From Craterostigma plantagineum (taxonomy: Eukaryota > Streptophyta > Magnoliopsida > Lamiales > Linderniaceae): 64,000 nucleotides of DNA. The stretch is taken from NCBI GenBank assembly GCA_027422505.1, contig JAPQWV010000050.1, positions 1,984,001 through 2,048,000 of the forward strand. Direction: 5' to 3'. The notes under the pieces were generated by a model, which was given only the letters and a program-made list of their open reading frames with translations, made no database searches and was not told the DNA's origin. Below, one piece after another: positions 38,886 through 49,817 of this stretch (position 1 is its first letter; every line of letters starts with the position of its first letter). Both the position numbers and the translations under genes were made by a program.

Positions 38886-39292
38886 TCATAGTTTTCTGTT
38901 AATCCCAAAAGATGTGTGTTATATCTTTAAATTTGATTGTTCTTTGTTTTTGGCAAAACCATCCCCATTGTATTTGTATTGGATTGATGATTCTATTTAT
39001 GAGAGAATAACGTAAATATTGTACTTTTAAACTTCACAAATTATTTAACCTTTTAACACTTTCAAAACTGATCAACTCCTAGAATGGTTTAGAATTTCAA
39101 AATTTTGCTAATCTTATACTGGGAATGCAAATTGTTAATAATTATATCTTTACCCAAATCCTCTTTCAAGATTATAAACCCTCAAACTAGGTAATTGTAG
39201 GTAGATGTGTTTAATCCGTTCTGTCTGTGTGGAATTGTCGATTTTTGTAGAACCAAAACTTCATACCTTAATGGAAATCGCGCGGGTTACCA
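38886..39292. other. Downstream of snoRNA cluster
   Basis: A/T-rich DNA up to the target duplication of the first MULE; nothing recognised. Confidence 0.5.
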
Positions 39293-40112
39293 TTGTTTTG
39301 ATGGGTATTTTAGCTAAATGACCTTTGACTGAATAAGTTTTTGCAAAATGACCTCGTTGACTATAAGTTTTTAGTCAAGTGACCTCCATCTAAATAACTT
39401 AATTAGCTGAACACTAATCATCGATTAAATATATAAATAAAAAAAGAAAAAGAAAACTCAACTGACATCCCGGGTGAAAAAATAAAAAATTGAAAAAAAA
39501 GAAGAAAATCCAAACGAAGCTCCAACCACCACCAGCACTAATCAGTACTAATGATGCACGAATGATCATTCATGGCCCCACCAACCATCGATTGGAGAAG
39601 CAAAATTCAGAAAAGCTTACGGTTTGTTGAAGTCGAGTGGTTCAACCAAGATTTATTACATTGTTCTTGAAAGTAAGTCATTTTTTTTCGGATTTTCGTC
39701 CTCCAACTATAACTTTGAGTGGGTTTGCTATTTGTTGTGTTAATTTAAACGAAGCCATTGTCGTCTTGATGAATTTCATAATCAAATTCCGGGTTTTTTG
39801 GGTTCTTCAATACGAGTTCTCAGTTTTATAAGGAATACCCAGCTATGAAATGATTCCTGAGTACCCTTCCCGAGTACCCGATATAGGTTCTCAGATATGA
39901 AATAATTTCCGAGTCCCAGTTATTTATCTGAGAACCTCTAGGTTCTCAACTGTATAATTTCTAGGTTTTTTGTGGTTTAATGTGTTATTTGGTTTCCAAG
40001 GTGTTTAGGGTTTTAAGTTTCTTTTTTTGTAATTTACGTTTTGTAATGTTCCAGGGTGTTTTTTTATTTTTAATTTATACGGTTTTAGTGTTTGCACAGT
40101 TTCAGGGTTTTG

Positions 40113-41700
40113 GGTACTCAGGAAAAGAAAAGGTACTCAGATTTGATATTTTGTTGTGAGAACCTCTGCAACTTGTGAGGATCCTTTCGGTCAAACGAAC
40201 TTTGACTATGATTTTGAACCCCGAAACAGTTTAATTGAAGGAACCGCTCGTCATGAATGATTCTCCACCACTAATGAGAAGTCAATTGCGTCGTTAATAA
40301 AAAAAATGAGGAATATCGATAATAATACGAAAGTTGTAGAACATTACTCATATAATCATACCTCATTATCACTCAACACAACGTCTTAACTCAAAATTTC
40401 AAATAAGCTGAGGTTTTTCCAACATATATTAGCTCCCCGATGCAAACTACTAAACCACCGATGATTGAATCAAAACCTTCCTTAGACACGCCAAATCGTA
40501 AGAAAATCAAACGTGATTTGCCTAGGGTCCTCAGGTAATCGACAGGATCCTCTGTATTTGTTTCATATCAAAGAACCCGTAATAACATTGAGTACCCTCC
40601 ATTGACTGTTATCACTCGTGAATGATTCCTGACAGTGATATGACATGTCTGACTGTTTTTGAAAGCGACCTTTAATTCTCTGATAGAGAAAGCGTTAGTT
40701 CTGACATCTTTTAAATATGTATGTTAAAAGGATTATTATTGGGTACTCAGAGAAAAAAAAGGTTCTCAGCTTTGAAATATTTTTGTGAGAACCTGTGCAA
40801 CCTGTGAAGACCCTTTCAGTCAAACGAACTACGATTTTGAACCTCGAAACAGTTTAATTGAAGGAACCGCTCGTCATGAATTCAAACAATCATACCTCAT
40901 CACTCAACACAACGTGCAAACTCAAAATTTTAAATAAGTTGAGGTTTCCCCACATATATTATCTCCTCGATGCAAACTACTACACCACCAAAGATTGAAC
41001 ACAAAACCGTCTTTAGACAAGCCAAATCGTAAGAAAATCAAACGTGATTTGCCTAGGGTCCTCAGGTAATCAACAGGGTCCTTAGTATTTGTTTCATATC
41101 AGAGAACCCGTAAAGACTCTGAGTACCCGCCAGGGAACTTTAACTCACCCGTGAATGATTTCTGACAGTGATATGACATGTCTGACTGTTTTTGGCAGAG
41201 AAAGTGTTAGTTCTGACATCTTTAAAATATATATGATAAATGATTATTATTGGGTACTCAGGAAAAGAAAAGGTACTCGGCTTTGAAATTATGTTGTGAG
41301 AACTTGTGCAACCTGTTAGGACCCTTTCAGTCAAACGAACTTTGACTACGATTTACCTTGGGTCCTTAGGTAATCAACAGGGTCCTTGTATTTGTTTCTT
41401 ATCAGAGAACCTATAAAGAATCTGAGTACCCGCCGAATAGGTAACCCACTCGTGAATGATTCCTGACAGTGACAATGATAGCGACAGTTATGACATGCCT
41501 GACTGTTCCGAAAGTGACCTTTAACTCACTCGTGAATGATTGTGTAGTAATTATGTCTTTAAGATATATAGGTTGCTCTAACAGGATTATTATTGGGTAC
41601 TCACGCCAAGAATGGGTACTCAAAGATGAATCATTTTGTGAGAACCCGTCTACCGTCTGAGGACTCGTACGTAGTCAAACGATTAATATTTCACATGTCG
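40113..41700. repeat. Internal tandem array of MULE copy A
   Basis: Units begin with GGGTACTCAGGAAAAGAAAAG or close variants near 40113, 40740, 41250 and 41593. The full unit is about 600 bp, with later ones shortened. Each carries GAGAACCTGTGCAACCTGTG, TTTCGGTCAAACGAACTTTG, GATTTGCCTAGGGTCCTCAG and GTGAATGATTCCTGACAGTG. The words GGTACTCAG, GGTTCTCAG and GAGAACC recur dozens of times across the element. Confidence 0.8.
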
Positions 41701-41851
41701 TTAAAATTTGCAATAAGAACCGTTCAACAAAAAACATAAACTCGAGGCGTGATCGCAGGTATGCATTACGCTAGAATTTGACCAAAATTAGCAACATTAT
41801 TCTTTAGGGTTTGTTGAAAATTTACAATATACTAGCTAGGGTTTGCTGAAA

Positions 41852-42060
41852 TTAATTCCATATTGCCTGAAGCGGATGTACGAATCCACTCACGCAGAAA
41901 CTAGAGTAGTCGCTGCCACCTCCACTCAATCTCGTCATAAACTCACTATTCTTCCGTACAAGATTTCTTTTCAACGAGTTTAGGACCTCATTGAAAACAA
42001 CGGTCCCCCATGGATATTGGTTCCATGAAGGCAAGTCTTCTACCAATAGAAAAGCGGACT
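41852..42060 (-). pseudogene. DUF1985 / ULP1-associated domain fragment in MULE copy A
   Basis: The minus-strand frame reads FLLVEDLPSWNQYPWGTVVF, then SLKRNLV and GFVHPLQAIW. This is the signature of DUF1985, which accompanies ULP1-type cysteine proteases captured by Kaonashi MULEs in plants. A stop lies shortly upstream and the protease catalytic triad is not visible, so it is a relic. Confidence 0.65.
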
Positions 42061-42144
42061 GGGGTTTGATTGATGATCATCCATAATTCTTTTCGATTGT
42101 TGATCGAAATCTACCTCTTCATTAAAAAACAAATTAATTGGTTC

Positions 42145-42315
42145 GAAAGGTTATTGAAGTGTGGCGCAACACAGATTACGTGGCCAAATTGCATTTACAG
42201 TACTTCATGAAGCTCGGCTCAGTTCAGGAAATGGATTATATGCTCACAGGCCTGTACGTAATCCGCGGTGATGACGACTTTGAGGTCGAAGTCATCATCC
42301 TGAGAAAGTTATAAT
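42145..42315 (+). other. Open plus-strand segment in MULE copy A, function unknown
   Basis: A frame of about 57 codons ends at a TAA and reads VWRNTDYVAKLHLQYFMKLG, then MDYMLTGLYVIRG and an acidic EVEVIILRKL tail. It is ordinary protein-like sequence and could be a last exon whose first exon is the MAPPTIDWRSKIQKSLRF start at 39571. I recognise no domain, and the segment is missing from copy B. Confidence 0.3.
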
Positions 42316-43242
42316 TTCAATAAATCTTATGTAAATTCAGAAGAAAATCATATTTAGTCGAGTAAACGTTTGTTGCTTACATGTGGTGTGTGTTGGGTTC
42401 TCAGACTTTATACACGTCTCAGAATTGAGCACCAATCTGAGTACTCATAAGAAATGTGTGAACCCATCACATCGCGAGGGTAGGTTCTCAAACCATCAGG
42501 TTCTCAGATCTTACACGGGTCCTCAGACATGGATTCAAATCGGAGAACCGGTTAAATGTCTTAGAACCTTTTCTCAGATAGGTTCAGACCACGAACGGGT
42601 TCTCAGAACATACATGGGTCCGCAGATATAGACTCAAATCAGAGAACCAGTCTACCATCTGAGAACCCTTTCTCTTCTAATCGAACGAATTCTGAAAACC
42701 CTTTTTACTATTTAAACTCAGACAACCCAACGACCATCTAACACCCACGAAATCAACAATCATATAATGGTCGGTTGTGTGAACCTGTTCCGCTGTGTGA
42801 GTACCCACGAAATCAACACTCGTCAAACACCCAAATAACAGAGAAAACTACTCGACCATGTCTCGAAACAACTGAAGCAGTAAAATAACTAACAGTTTCA
42901 GAGGCCATTGCTTGAGTAATGCTGTAATGCCGAAAATCTTCACATGGTTCTCACGATCTCGTTGTTTTCTTTTTTGAAAGACTCGATGTGTTCTTCTTTT
43001 TTTTTTCGTCTGGGTCTCACGCGTCTGTCCGGGTTCCTTTTTAGTATTTTTCCTTTTTTTTCTTTTTAAACTGTTCTTATCCTTTAATTGTATTTAGTGC
43101 GCACAACTACCCTTTAAGTAAGGGTATTATAGTAATTTGGGCTTAATTAGTAAGGGTACAATTGTATATTCAAAAAATGAAGGTCATTCATCGAAAATGA
43201 ATTTGGGACAAGATCATTTAGCAAAAATACCGTTGTTTTGAT

Positions 43243-43734
43243 TACGGTTTTTCCTGCCAAGCTAATTTTAGTTCAAAACTGATTTATTTTCATTTTCTAA
43301 TTGAAATTGCATTTTTTAATAATATAAAATTTTTTTCGAACTTACAAAATTTCAGGTTGATTCGAGAGAAATTAAATATAGATTCGAGAGCGATTTGGAG
43401 AATTATAGCACCGGAGAAATAAGGACAATACAGAAAAAAAATAAAACGATATCATGATTTGTTGAAATGATTAAAATTACATGTTGTGATAATAAGTTAA
43501 ACTATTAATCAAGTTCTCAGCCTATGTATGATGAATAAGGTAAATTTTAGACAGTTTTATGGTGAAAAAGAAATAATAATTAAAGTTTGAAAAGTTTAGT
43601 TTTTTTATTTTTAAAAAAAGTTATCTAATTTTGTAATTGTTTTAAAACTAGACTATCTTATGTAATTTTCTCGTGATTTTATGACACCATTGTGAAAGCA
43701 CATATTAATATAAATGTGTGACCCATGTGATGCT
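43243..43734. other. Spacer between the two MULEs
   Basis: About 490 bases of A/T-rich host DNA between the right target duplication of copy A and the left one of copy B; nothing recognised. Confidence 0.6.
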
Positions 43735-45415
43735 CAAAAGGTCATGGTATTTTAGCTTAAATGACCTTTGACTGAATAAGTTTTTGCAAAATGATCTCGT
43801 TGACTATAAGTTTTTTGGTCAAATGACCTCAATTTAAATAACTTAATTAGCTGAACACTAATCATCGATTAAATAAATAAACAAAAAAAATAAAAAAAGA
43901 AACAGAAAACCCAACGAAATTCCGGATAAAAAAGAAAAAAAATAATATAAAAAAGAAAATCCAATGACGATGCTACAACCGCCACCGGCAGTAATCAGTA
44001 TTAATGATGCAATCATTTATGGCCTCACCAACCATCGATTGGAGAAACAAAATTCAGAAAAGCTTACGGTTTGCTGAAGTCGAGTGGTTCAACCAAGAAA
44101 TTTATCACATTGTTCTTGAAAGTAAGTCATTTTTTCCGGGTTTTCGTCCGCCAACTATAACTTTGAGTGGGTTTGCTATTTGTTGAGTTAATTTGAACGA
44201 AGCCATTGCCGTCTTGATGAATTTCTTAATCAAATTCCGGTTAGTTTTGAGTTCTTCAATACAGGTCTTAGTTTTATAACGAATACCCACCTATGAAATA
44301 ATTCCTGAGTACCCGTTATTTATCTGAAACCTATAGCTTCTCAGCTATGAAATTATTCCCGAGTACCCGTTACATATCTGAGAACATAGGTCTCAGATAT
44401 GGAATGATTCCAGAGTACCCGTTATTTATCTGAGAACCTTTAGGTTCTTAGCTGTATAATTTCTAGGTTTTTGTGGTTTAATATGTTTTTGGTTTCCAGG
44501 GTATTTAGGGTTTTAAGGTTTTTGCGTAATTTACATTTTGTAATGTTCTAGTGTTTTTTATATATATAGGGTTTTGTGGTTTAATATTTTTTATTTTTAA
44601 TTTATAAGGTTTTAGAGTTTGCACAGTTTCAGAAGGGTACTCAGAAAAAGAAAAGGTATTCAGATTTGAAATTTTGTTGTGAGAACCTGTGCATCTTGTG
44701 AAGACCCTTTTCGGTCAAACGAACTTTGACCACGATTTTGAACCCCAAAACAGTTTAATGGAAGGAACTGCTCGTCATGAATATCATTCCACCGTTAATG
44801 ATAAGTCAATTGCGTCGTTAATAAAAAAATTAGGAACATAAAAAATAATACGATAGTTGTAGACATTACTCATACAATCATACCTCATTATCATTTAACA
44901 CAACGTCTTAACAAATAAGCTGAGGTTTCCCCAACATATATTATCTCCCCGGTGCAAACTACTAAACCACCGAAGATTGAACCAAAACCTTCCTTAGACA
45001 CGCCAAATCGTAAGAGAATCAAACGTGATTTGCCTAGGGTACTCAGGTAATCAACAGGGTCCTCTGTATTTGTTTCATATCAAAGAACTTGTAATAACAC
45101 TGAGTACCCGCATTGACTGTTGTCACTCGTGAATGATTCCTGACAGTGATTTGACATGTTTGACTATTTTTTAAAGTGACCGTTACTTCCCTGACAGAGA
45201 AAGCGATAGTTCTGACATCACTAAAATATATATGTTAAAGGGTTACTATTGGGTACTCAGGAAAAGAAAAGGTACTCAGCTTTGAAATTTTGTTGTGAGA
45301 ACCTGTGCGACCTGTGAGGATCCTTTCGGTCAAACGAACTTTGCGATTTTGAACCCCGAAACAGTTTAATGGAATAACCGCTCGTCATGAATAACATTCC
45401 ACCGTTAATGGTAAG

Positions 45416-47144
45416 CAAGGTTCTGAAACCGGATTTTCGAACCGGACCGGAAATTTTAGTGGTTTAAGGTTTAGTGATTTAACCGGTATAAAACCGAAAT
45501 CAAACCGGTAGAAAACCGGTACCTTTAAAAATATAAAAATATATTGAATTTATGCAATAAATAGTTTTGAAAAATCACAATTCATTAAGATGATATCCAA
45601 CATAACAAATACATTTTCCAACATATCAAAAGGAATTTTTTGACTGCTTCAGAGCCATGTTCTCATTTCAGAGTAATCTAGAGTAAAATTTGGTTCCTCA
45701 TCAAGATTAGGTGGAATGCCAGAATTGCCACCATATAGATCTCTTTCAATTCTTGGAATTTCCAATGACCCATAAAGCACTGATTCAACTTCTTCAAGGC
45801 TTGGAGGTGATTCTTGTACATCATCATTGATCCAATCATCAAGTTTATCCACATTATCAATGTCGACGGGATCAAAATCGACCACTTTTTTGGATCCTCT
45901 GCAGTTGAATGTAAAATGTTACCAAGCATTAAAGACAATAAACATGAGAAGAATATGAGGATACCTGTCTCTTAGTTTCATATTGTAATAAACATAAACC
46001 AAATCATTCAGCCTTTGATGCTCTAGTTTATTTCTGGTTTTTGTATGTATACGTTGAAACACGCTCCAGTTGCGTTCACATCCAGACGAAGAACTGGTTT
46101 GTCCAAGAATCCGAACAGCTAAACGTTGAAAATTGGGTGCACTTTGTCCAAAAGTATACCACATTCAGCTGAAATACAGAAAAAATAGTCATTATATACT
46201 ACGACAAGCGCTCATGTTTAATCAAATAAATGATTTTATGGAGTTACATGAGATATACCTGGCTGCATGCGCTTTCTATTGCGCATTGCAAGTTCCTGCT
46301 CAAAGCTTCCTGAGCCATTTCGATATACTGTCATTTCATTCACCATATCATCCTTATGATTCATGCCTTTATTATCAATTACTCTTAGCATAGCCAACAA
46401 AACCTCAGTTTTTTCCTCCCTTTCCCCATCGAATCTAAAGGCTGGATTGAACCAATGAGCTGCTACATGAATATCACGTTTCAATTGTCTATTCCAGCGA
46501 TCCTTGATGATTGAAGTAAATGGACTATATACTTCTTTCCTCCCATTAAAGAGTCGTTTTATACCTCTACGAGCTCTTTGTATTCCTTCATAGACATACC
46601 CCAAGGATGGTTTCTTATCCCCATGTAATATCAGTCTTTTCCTTTTGAGATTGCCTTGAAGCAGGCGCACAATTGCCGTCGTTTTCATCCATTGGAAAAA
46701 CCTACAAAAGTAATACCTTAGCTGTCCTTTGCATCCATTTACATGACCACACAAAATTGCAACAAAGCAGAATTTTTCAAAGAAAAAAGTTGCAGCCAGG
46801 AACCTAGCTTCCATTCCACACAACACCATCAAGCAAATGGCTTAGCAACATAGTTAAACTTACCAAGTCTCGGGTTTTCGGTGCAAAATTCTGACCGAAA
46901 CTCCGAAGTCCAAGCGAGTATCGTGCGTCTTCTTCCTCTGAAAATATCCCAATCGTTTTCTGCTTTTAATAAAGTTAAAATATAATAATTTATTTGGGCT
47001 GAAATTTATAAGCCCAAACGTATTTCCGATATTTTTTTATTTTTTTAATTACAGATTAAACCAAACCGGGACCGGACCGGTTTTTTACCGGGTTCACTGG
47101 TTTCCGGCCCAAACCGGCCGGTCCGGTCCGGTTAAAAAACCCTG
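45416..47144 (-). mobile_element. Nested hAT element, internally deleted, with 8-bp target duplication
   Basis: The left end is CAAGGTTCTGAAACCGG and the right end as reverse complement is CAGGGTTTTTTAACCGG. ATGGTAAG is repeated at 45408-45415 and 47145-47152. GC-rich CCGGACCGG subterminal repeats flank both sides. The interior codes on the minus strand for the C-terminal half of a hAT transposase only, so it is non-autonomous. It lies inside a repeat unit of MULE copy B and is younger than it. Confidence 0.9.
45649..46832 (-). pseudogene. hAT transposase C-terminal fragment
   Basis: Three minus-strand frames follow each other. 46832-46236 has KPSLGYVYEGIQRA, SIIKDRWNRQLKRDIHVAAH and NPAFRF (hAT core C-terminal part). 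46164-45919 holds the dimerisation motif FQRLAVRILGQTSSSSGCER followed by WSVFQRIHTKTRNKLEHQRL. 45885-45649 is an acidic tail. The BED zinc finger and the N-terminal catalytic part are missing. The frames may be joined by introns or by frameshifts; I could not settle which. Confidence 0.8.
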
Positions 47145-49187
47145 ATGGTAAGTTAATTGCATCGTTAATAAAAAATTGAGGAACATCAAAAATAATACGA
47201 AATTTGTAGAAACATCATTCAAACAATCATACCTCATTATCACTCAACACAACGTGCAACTCAAAATTTTAAATAAGCTGAGGTTTTCCCAATATATATT
47301 ATCCCCCCACTGCAAACTACTAAACCACCAAATATTGAACACAAAACCGTCTTTAGACACGCAAAATTGTAAGAGAATCAAACGTGATTTGCCTAGGGTC
47401 CTCAGGTAATCAACAGAGTCCTTCGTATTTGTTTCATATCAGAGAACCCGTAAAGACTCTGAGTACCCGCCAGGGACCTTTAACTCACTCGTGAATGATT
47501 CCTGACAGTGATATGACATGTCTTACTGTTTTTCATAGAGAAAGCGTTAGTTCTGACATCTTTAAAATATATATGATAAAGGGTTATTATTTGGTACTCA
47601 GGAAAATAAAAGGTACTCAGCTTTGAAATTATCTTGTGAGAACCTGTGCATCCTGTGAGGACCCTTTCGGTCAAACGAACTTTGACTACGATTTGCCTTG
47701 GGTCCTCCGGTAATCAACAGGGTCCTTTGTATTTGTTTCTTATCAGAGAACCCGTCGAACCTGAGTACCCGCCGAATAGGTAACCCGCTCATGAATAATG
47801 ACAGTGACAGTGACAACGATAGTAATGACATGTCTGATTTTCCGAAAGTGACCTTTAACTCACTCGTGAATGATTGTTTAATAATTATGTCTTTAAAATA
47901 TAGGTTACTCTAACAGGTTATTATTGGGTACTCACGTAAAGAATGGGTACTCAGAGATGAATCATTATGTGAGAACCCGTATAGCGTCTGAGGACCCGTA
48001 CGTAGTCAAACGATTAAATTTCACATGTCGTTAAAATTAGCAATAAGAACCATTCAACCAAAAACATAAGCTAAGACAAACAGTCACAACGAAATATGCA
48101 ACATGTCAAAATTCTAAAAGTTACAATATCTTCAGGAGCAATATTGGTGAACATCAGTGCAAATGCAGCCCATAGCATGTATATCCTACACTCACCTCTG
48201 CATGACATCAATTAGATCTTAATAGTCTCAAACCGAGGCAAGATCTCAGGTATGCATTCGTACGCTAGAATCTGACCAAGATTAGCAATGCTATTCTTTA
48301 GGGTTTGTTGAAAATTTACATGATACTAGTTAGGGTTTGCTGAAATTAATTCCATGTTACCTGAAGTGGATGTGCGGATCCGCTCACTCAGGAACTAGAG
48401 TAGTCACTGCCATAAGAAATGTGTGAACCCATCACACCGCGAGTGTAGGTTCTCAAACCATCGGGTTCTCAGATCTTACACGGGTCCTTAGACATGGATT
48501 CAAATCGGAGAACCAGTCTAATGTCTGAGAACCTTTTCTCAGATAGGTTCAGACCACGAACGAGTTCTCAGAACTTACATGGGTCCTCAGATATGGACTC
48601 AAATCAGAGAACCAGTCTAACATCTGAGAACCCTTTCTCTTCTAATCGAATGAATTATGAAAATCCTCTTTTCACGATTTAAACTCAAACAACCCAACAA
48701 CCATCAAACACCCACGAAATCAACAACCATATAATGGTCGGCTGTGTGAGTACCCATGAAATCAACACTCGTCAAACACCCAAATAACAGAGAAAACTAC
48801 TCGACCATGTCTCCAAACAACGGAAGAAGTAAAACAATTTACAGTTTCAGACGCCATTGCTTGAGTTTTGGTGTAATGCTGAAAACATTCACAGGGTTCT
48901 CACGATCTCGTTGTTTTCTTTTTTGGAAGACTCTATGTGTTCTTTTTTCGTATGGGTCTCACGCGTCTCTCTGGGTTCCTTTTTAGTTTTTTTTTCCTTT
49001 TTTTTTCATTTTAACTATTCTTATCCTTTAATTGTATTTAATGCGCACAACTACCCTTTAAGTAAGGGTATTATAGTAATTTGGCGTTAGTTAGTAAGGG
49101 TACAATTGTATATTCAAAAAATTGAAGTCATTCGCCTAAAATGAATTTGAGACGAGGTCATTTAGCAAAAACACCCCAAAAGGTCAT

Positions 49188-49354
49188 TACTTGATTTCTT
49201 GTATATTCAGTTTATATTTCTTACATAATCTCTTTTTTTTTTCTATGATTGATTATACGATGATAAGATACGTGATGTTTGTTTGTGCAATTCCAAAAAT
49301 GCAGAGTTTGCTGGTGAAGAATGTTGGCTGCAAAAACTTATCGACGAAAATATA

Positions 49355-49389
<35 letters not shown>

Positions 49390-49817
49390 TTGTCCTTTTC
49401 AACAATCAAAACAACTAAAAAACCTTGGAATAATTTGTTTTTGGTATGCTAACTTTTAATGAGTGATCGTCGCCATCTTTACATGTATAAGTACTTTAAC
49501 TAATAACACAACACAGAGGACTAATAATTATACAGCGTCGGATAGAACAAAATTTGTAAGGATTGTGTGACGAGTTTACCGATTTAGTGAGAGTGTTGTG
49601 AGGAGAGTGTTTGTTGATCAAACTTAGACACGAAAACAGAAATAAAGAAAACTCAAGACAACGATATAACGTGGTTCGGATTCTATACAAATCCTACATC
49701 CATGGAGCCAAGAACAATTGATTTCATTGATGTCCTGAGGTTTACAGAGTAAGATCTTCCCTCAAGTATGTGTTTACAACTCTCTGTGTTTCGATACAGA
49801 AGTTACACACACGATGC
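49188..49817. other. Spacer with (TA)n and a possible LTR fragment
   Basis: A (TA)n/(CA)n run lies at about 49347-49388. At about 49610-49760 the sequence TAACGTGGTTCGGATTC...TCCTACATCCATGGAG resembles the transcribed part of the copia LTR at the left of the window (TAACGTGGTTCGACCC...TCTACGTCCACGG). A decayed copia LTR is therefore possible here. Confidence 0.4.

Larger units (their letters stand above)
39303..43232. mobile_element. MULE copy A (Kaonashi-like), 3.9 kb with 10-bp target duplication
   Basis: The left end GGGTATTTTAGCTAAATGACC and the reverse complement of the right end, CGGTATTTTTGCTAAATGATC, form short TIRs. TTGTTTTGAT is duplicated exactly at 39293-39302 and 43233-43242. 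A 9-11 bp target duplication indicates Mutator superfamily. Inside are a short plus-strand exon-like start (from about 39571), four degenerate repeats starting near 40113, 40740, 41250 and 41593, a DUF1985-like minus-strand fragment (41852-42060), and an open plus-strand segment (about 42145-42315). No DDE transposase is visible. Confidence 0.85.
44635..48050. repeat. Internal tandem array of MULE copy B (interrupted by hAT)
   Basis: Units start near 44635, 45249, 47593 and 47926. Subtracting the hAT and its extra target copy, the first two units are about 614 and 607 bp and the third about 333 bp, the same plan as in copy A. Confidence 0.8.
43746..49176. mobile_element. MULE copy B (same family and orientation), 5.4 kb including nested hAT
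   Basis: It starts GGTATTTTAGCTTAAATGACC; its right end as reverse complement reads GGTGTTTTTGCTAAATGACC. The 11-bp repeat CAAAAGGTCAT flanks it at 43735-43745 and 49177-49187. It is colinear with copy A through the left exon-like start (MASPTIDWRNKIQKSLRF at 44019), repeats near 44635, 45249, 47593 and 47926, and the right end. A 1729-bp hAT sits in the second repeat, and the DUF1985 segment is largely deleted (about 48340-48415). Distinct target duplications show it inserted independently of copy A. Confidence 0.85.

Noticed and set aside
39303..49176. Segmental tandem duplication as the origin of the two MULE copies
   Set aside because: Each copy has its own distinct 10-11 bp target duplication directly at the TIRs, so two insertions explain it better.
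49610..49800. Complete solo LTR near the NLR 3' end
   Set aside because: Only the transcribed-region words resemble the left-hand copia LTR; no TG...CA ends or target duplication could be placed, so it is mentioned only as a possible fragment.
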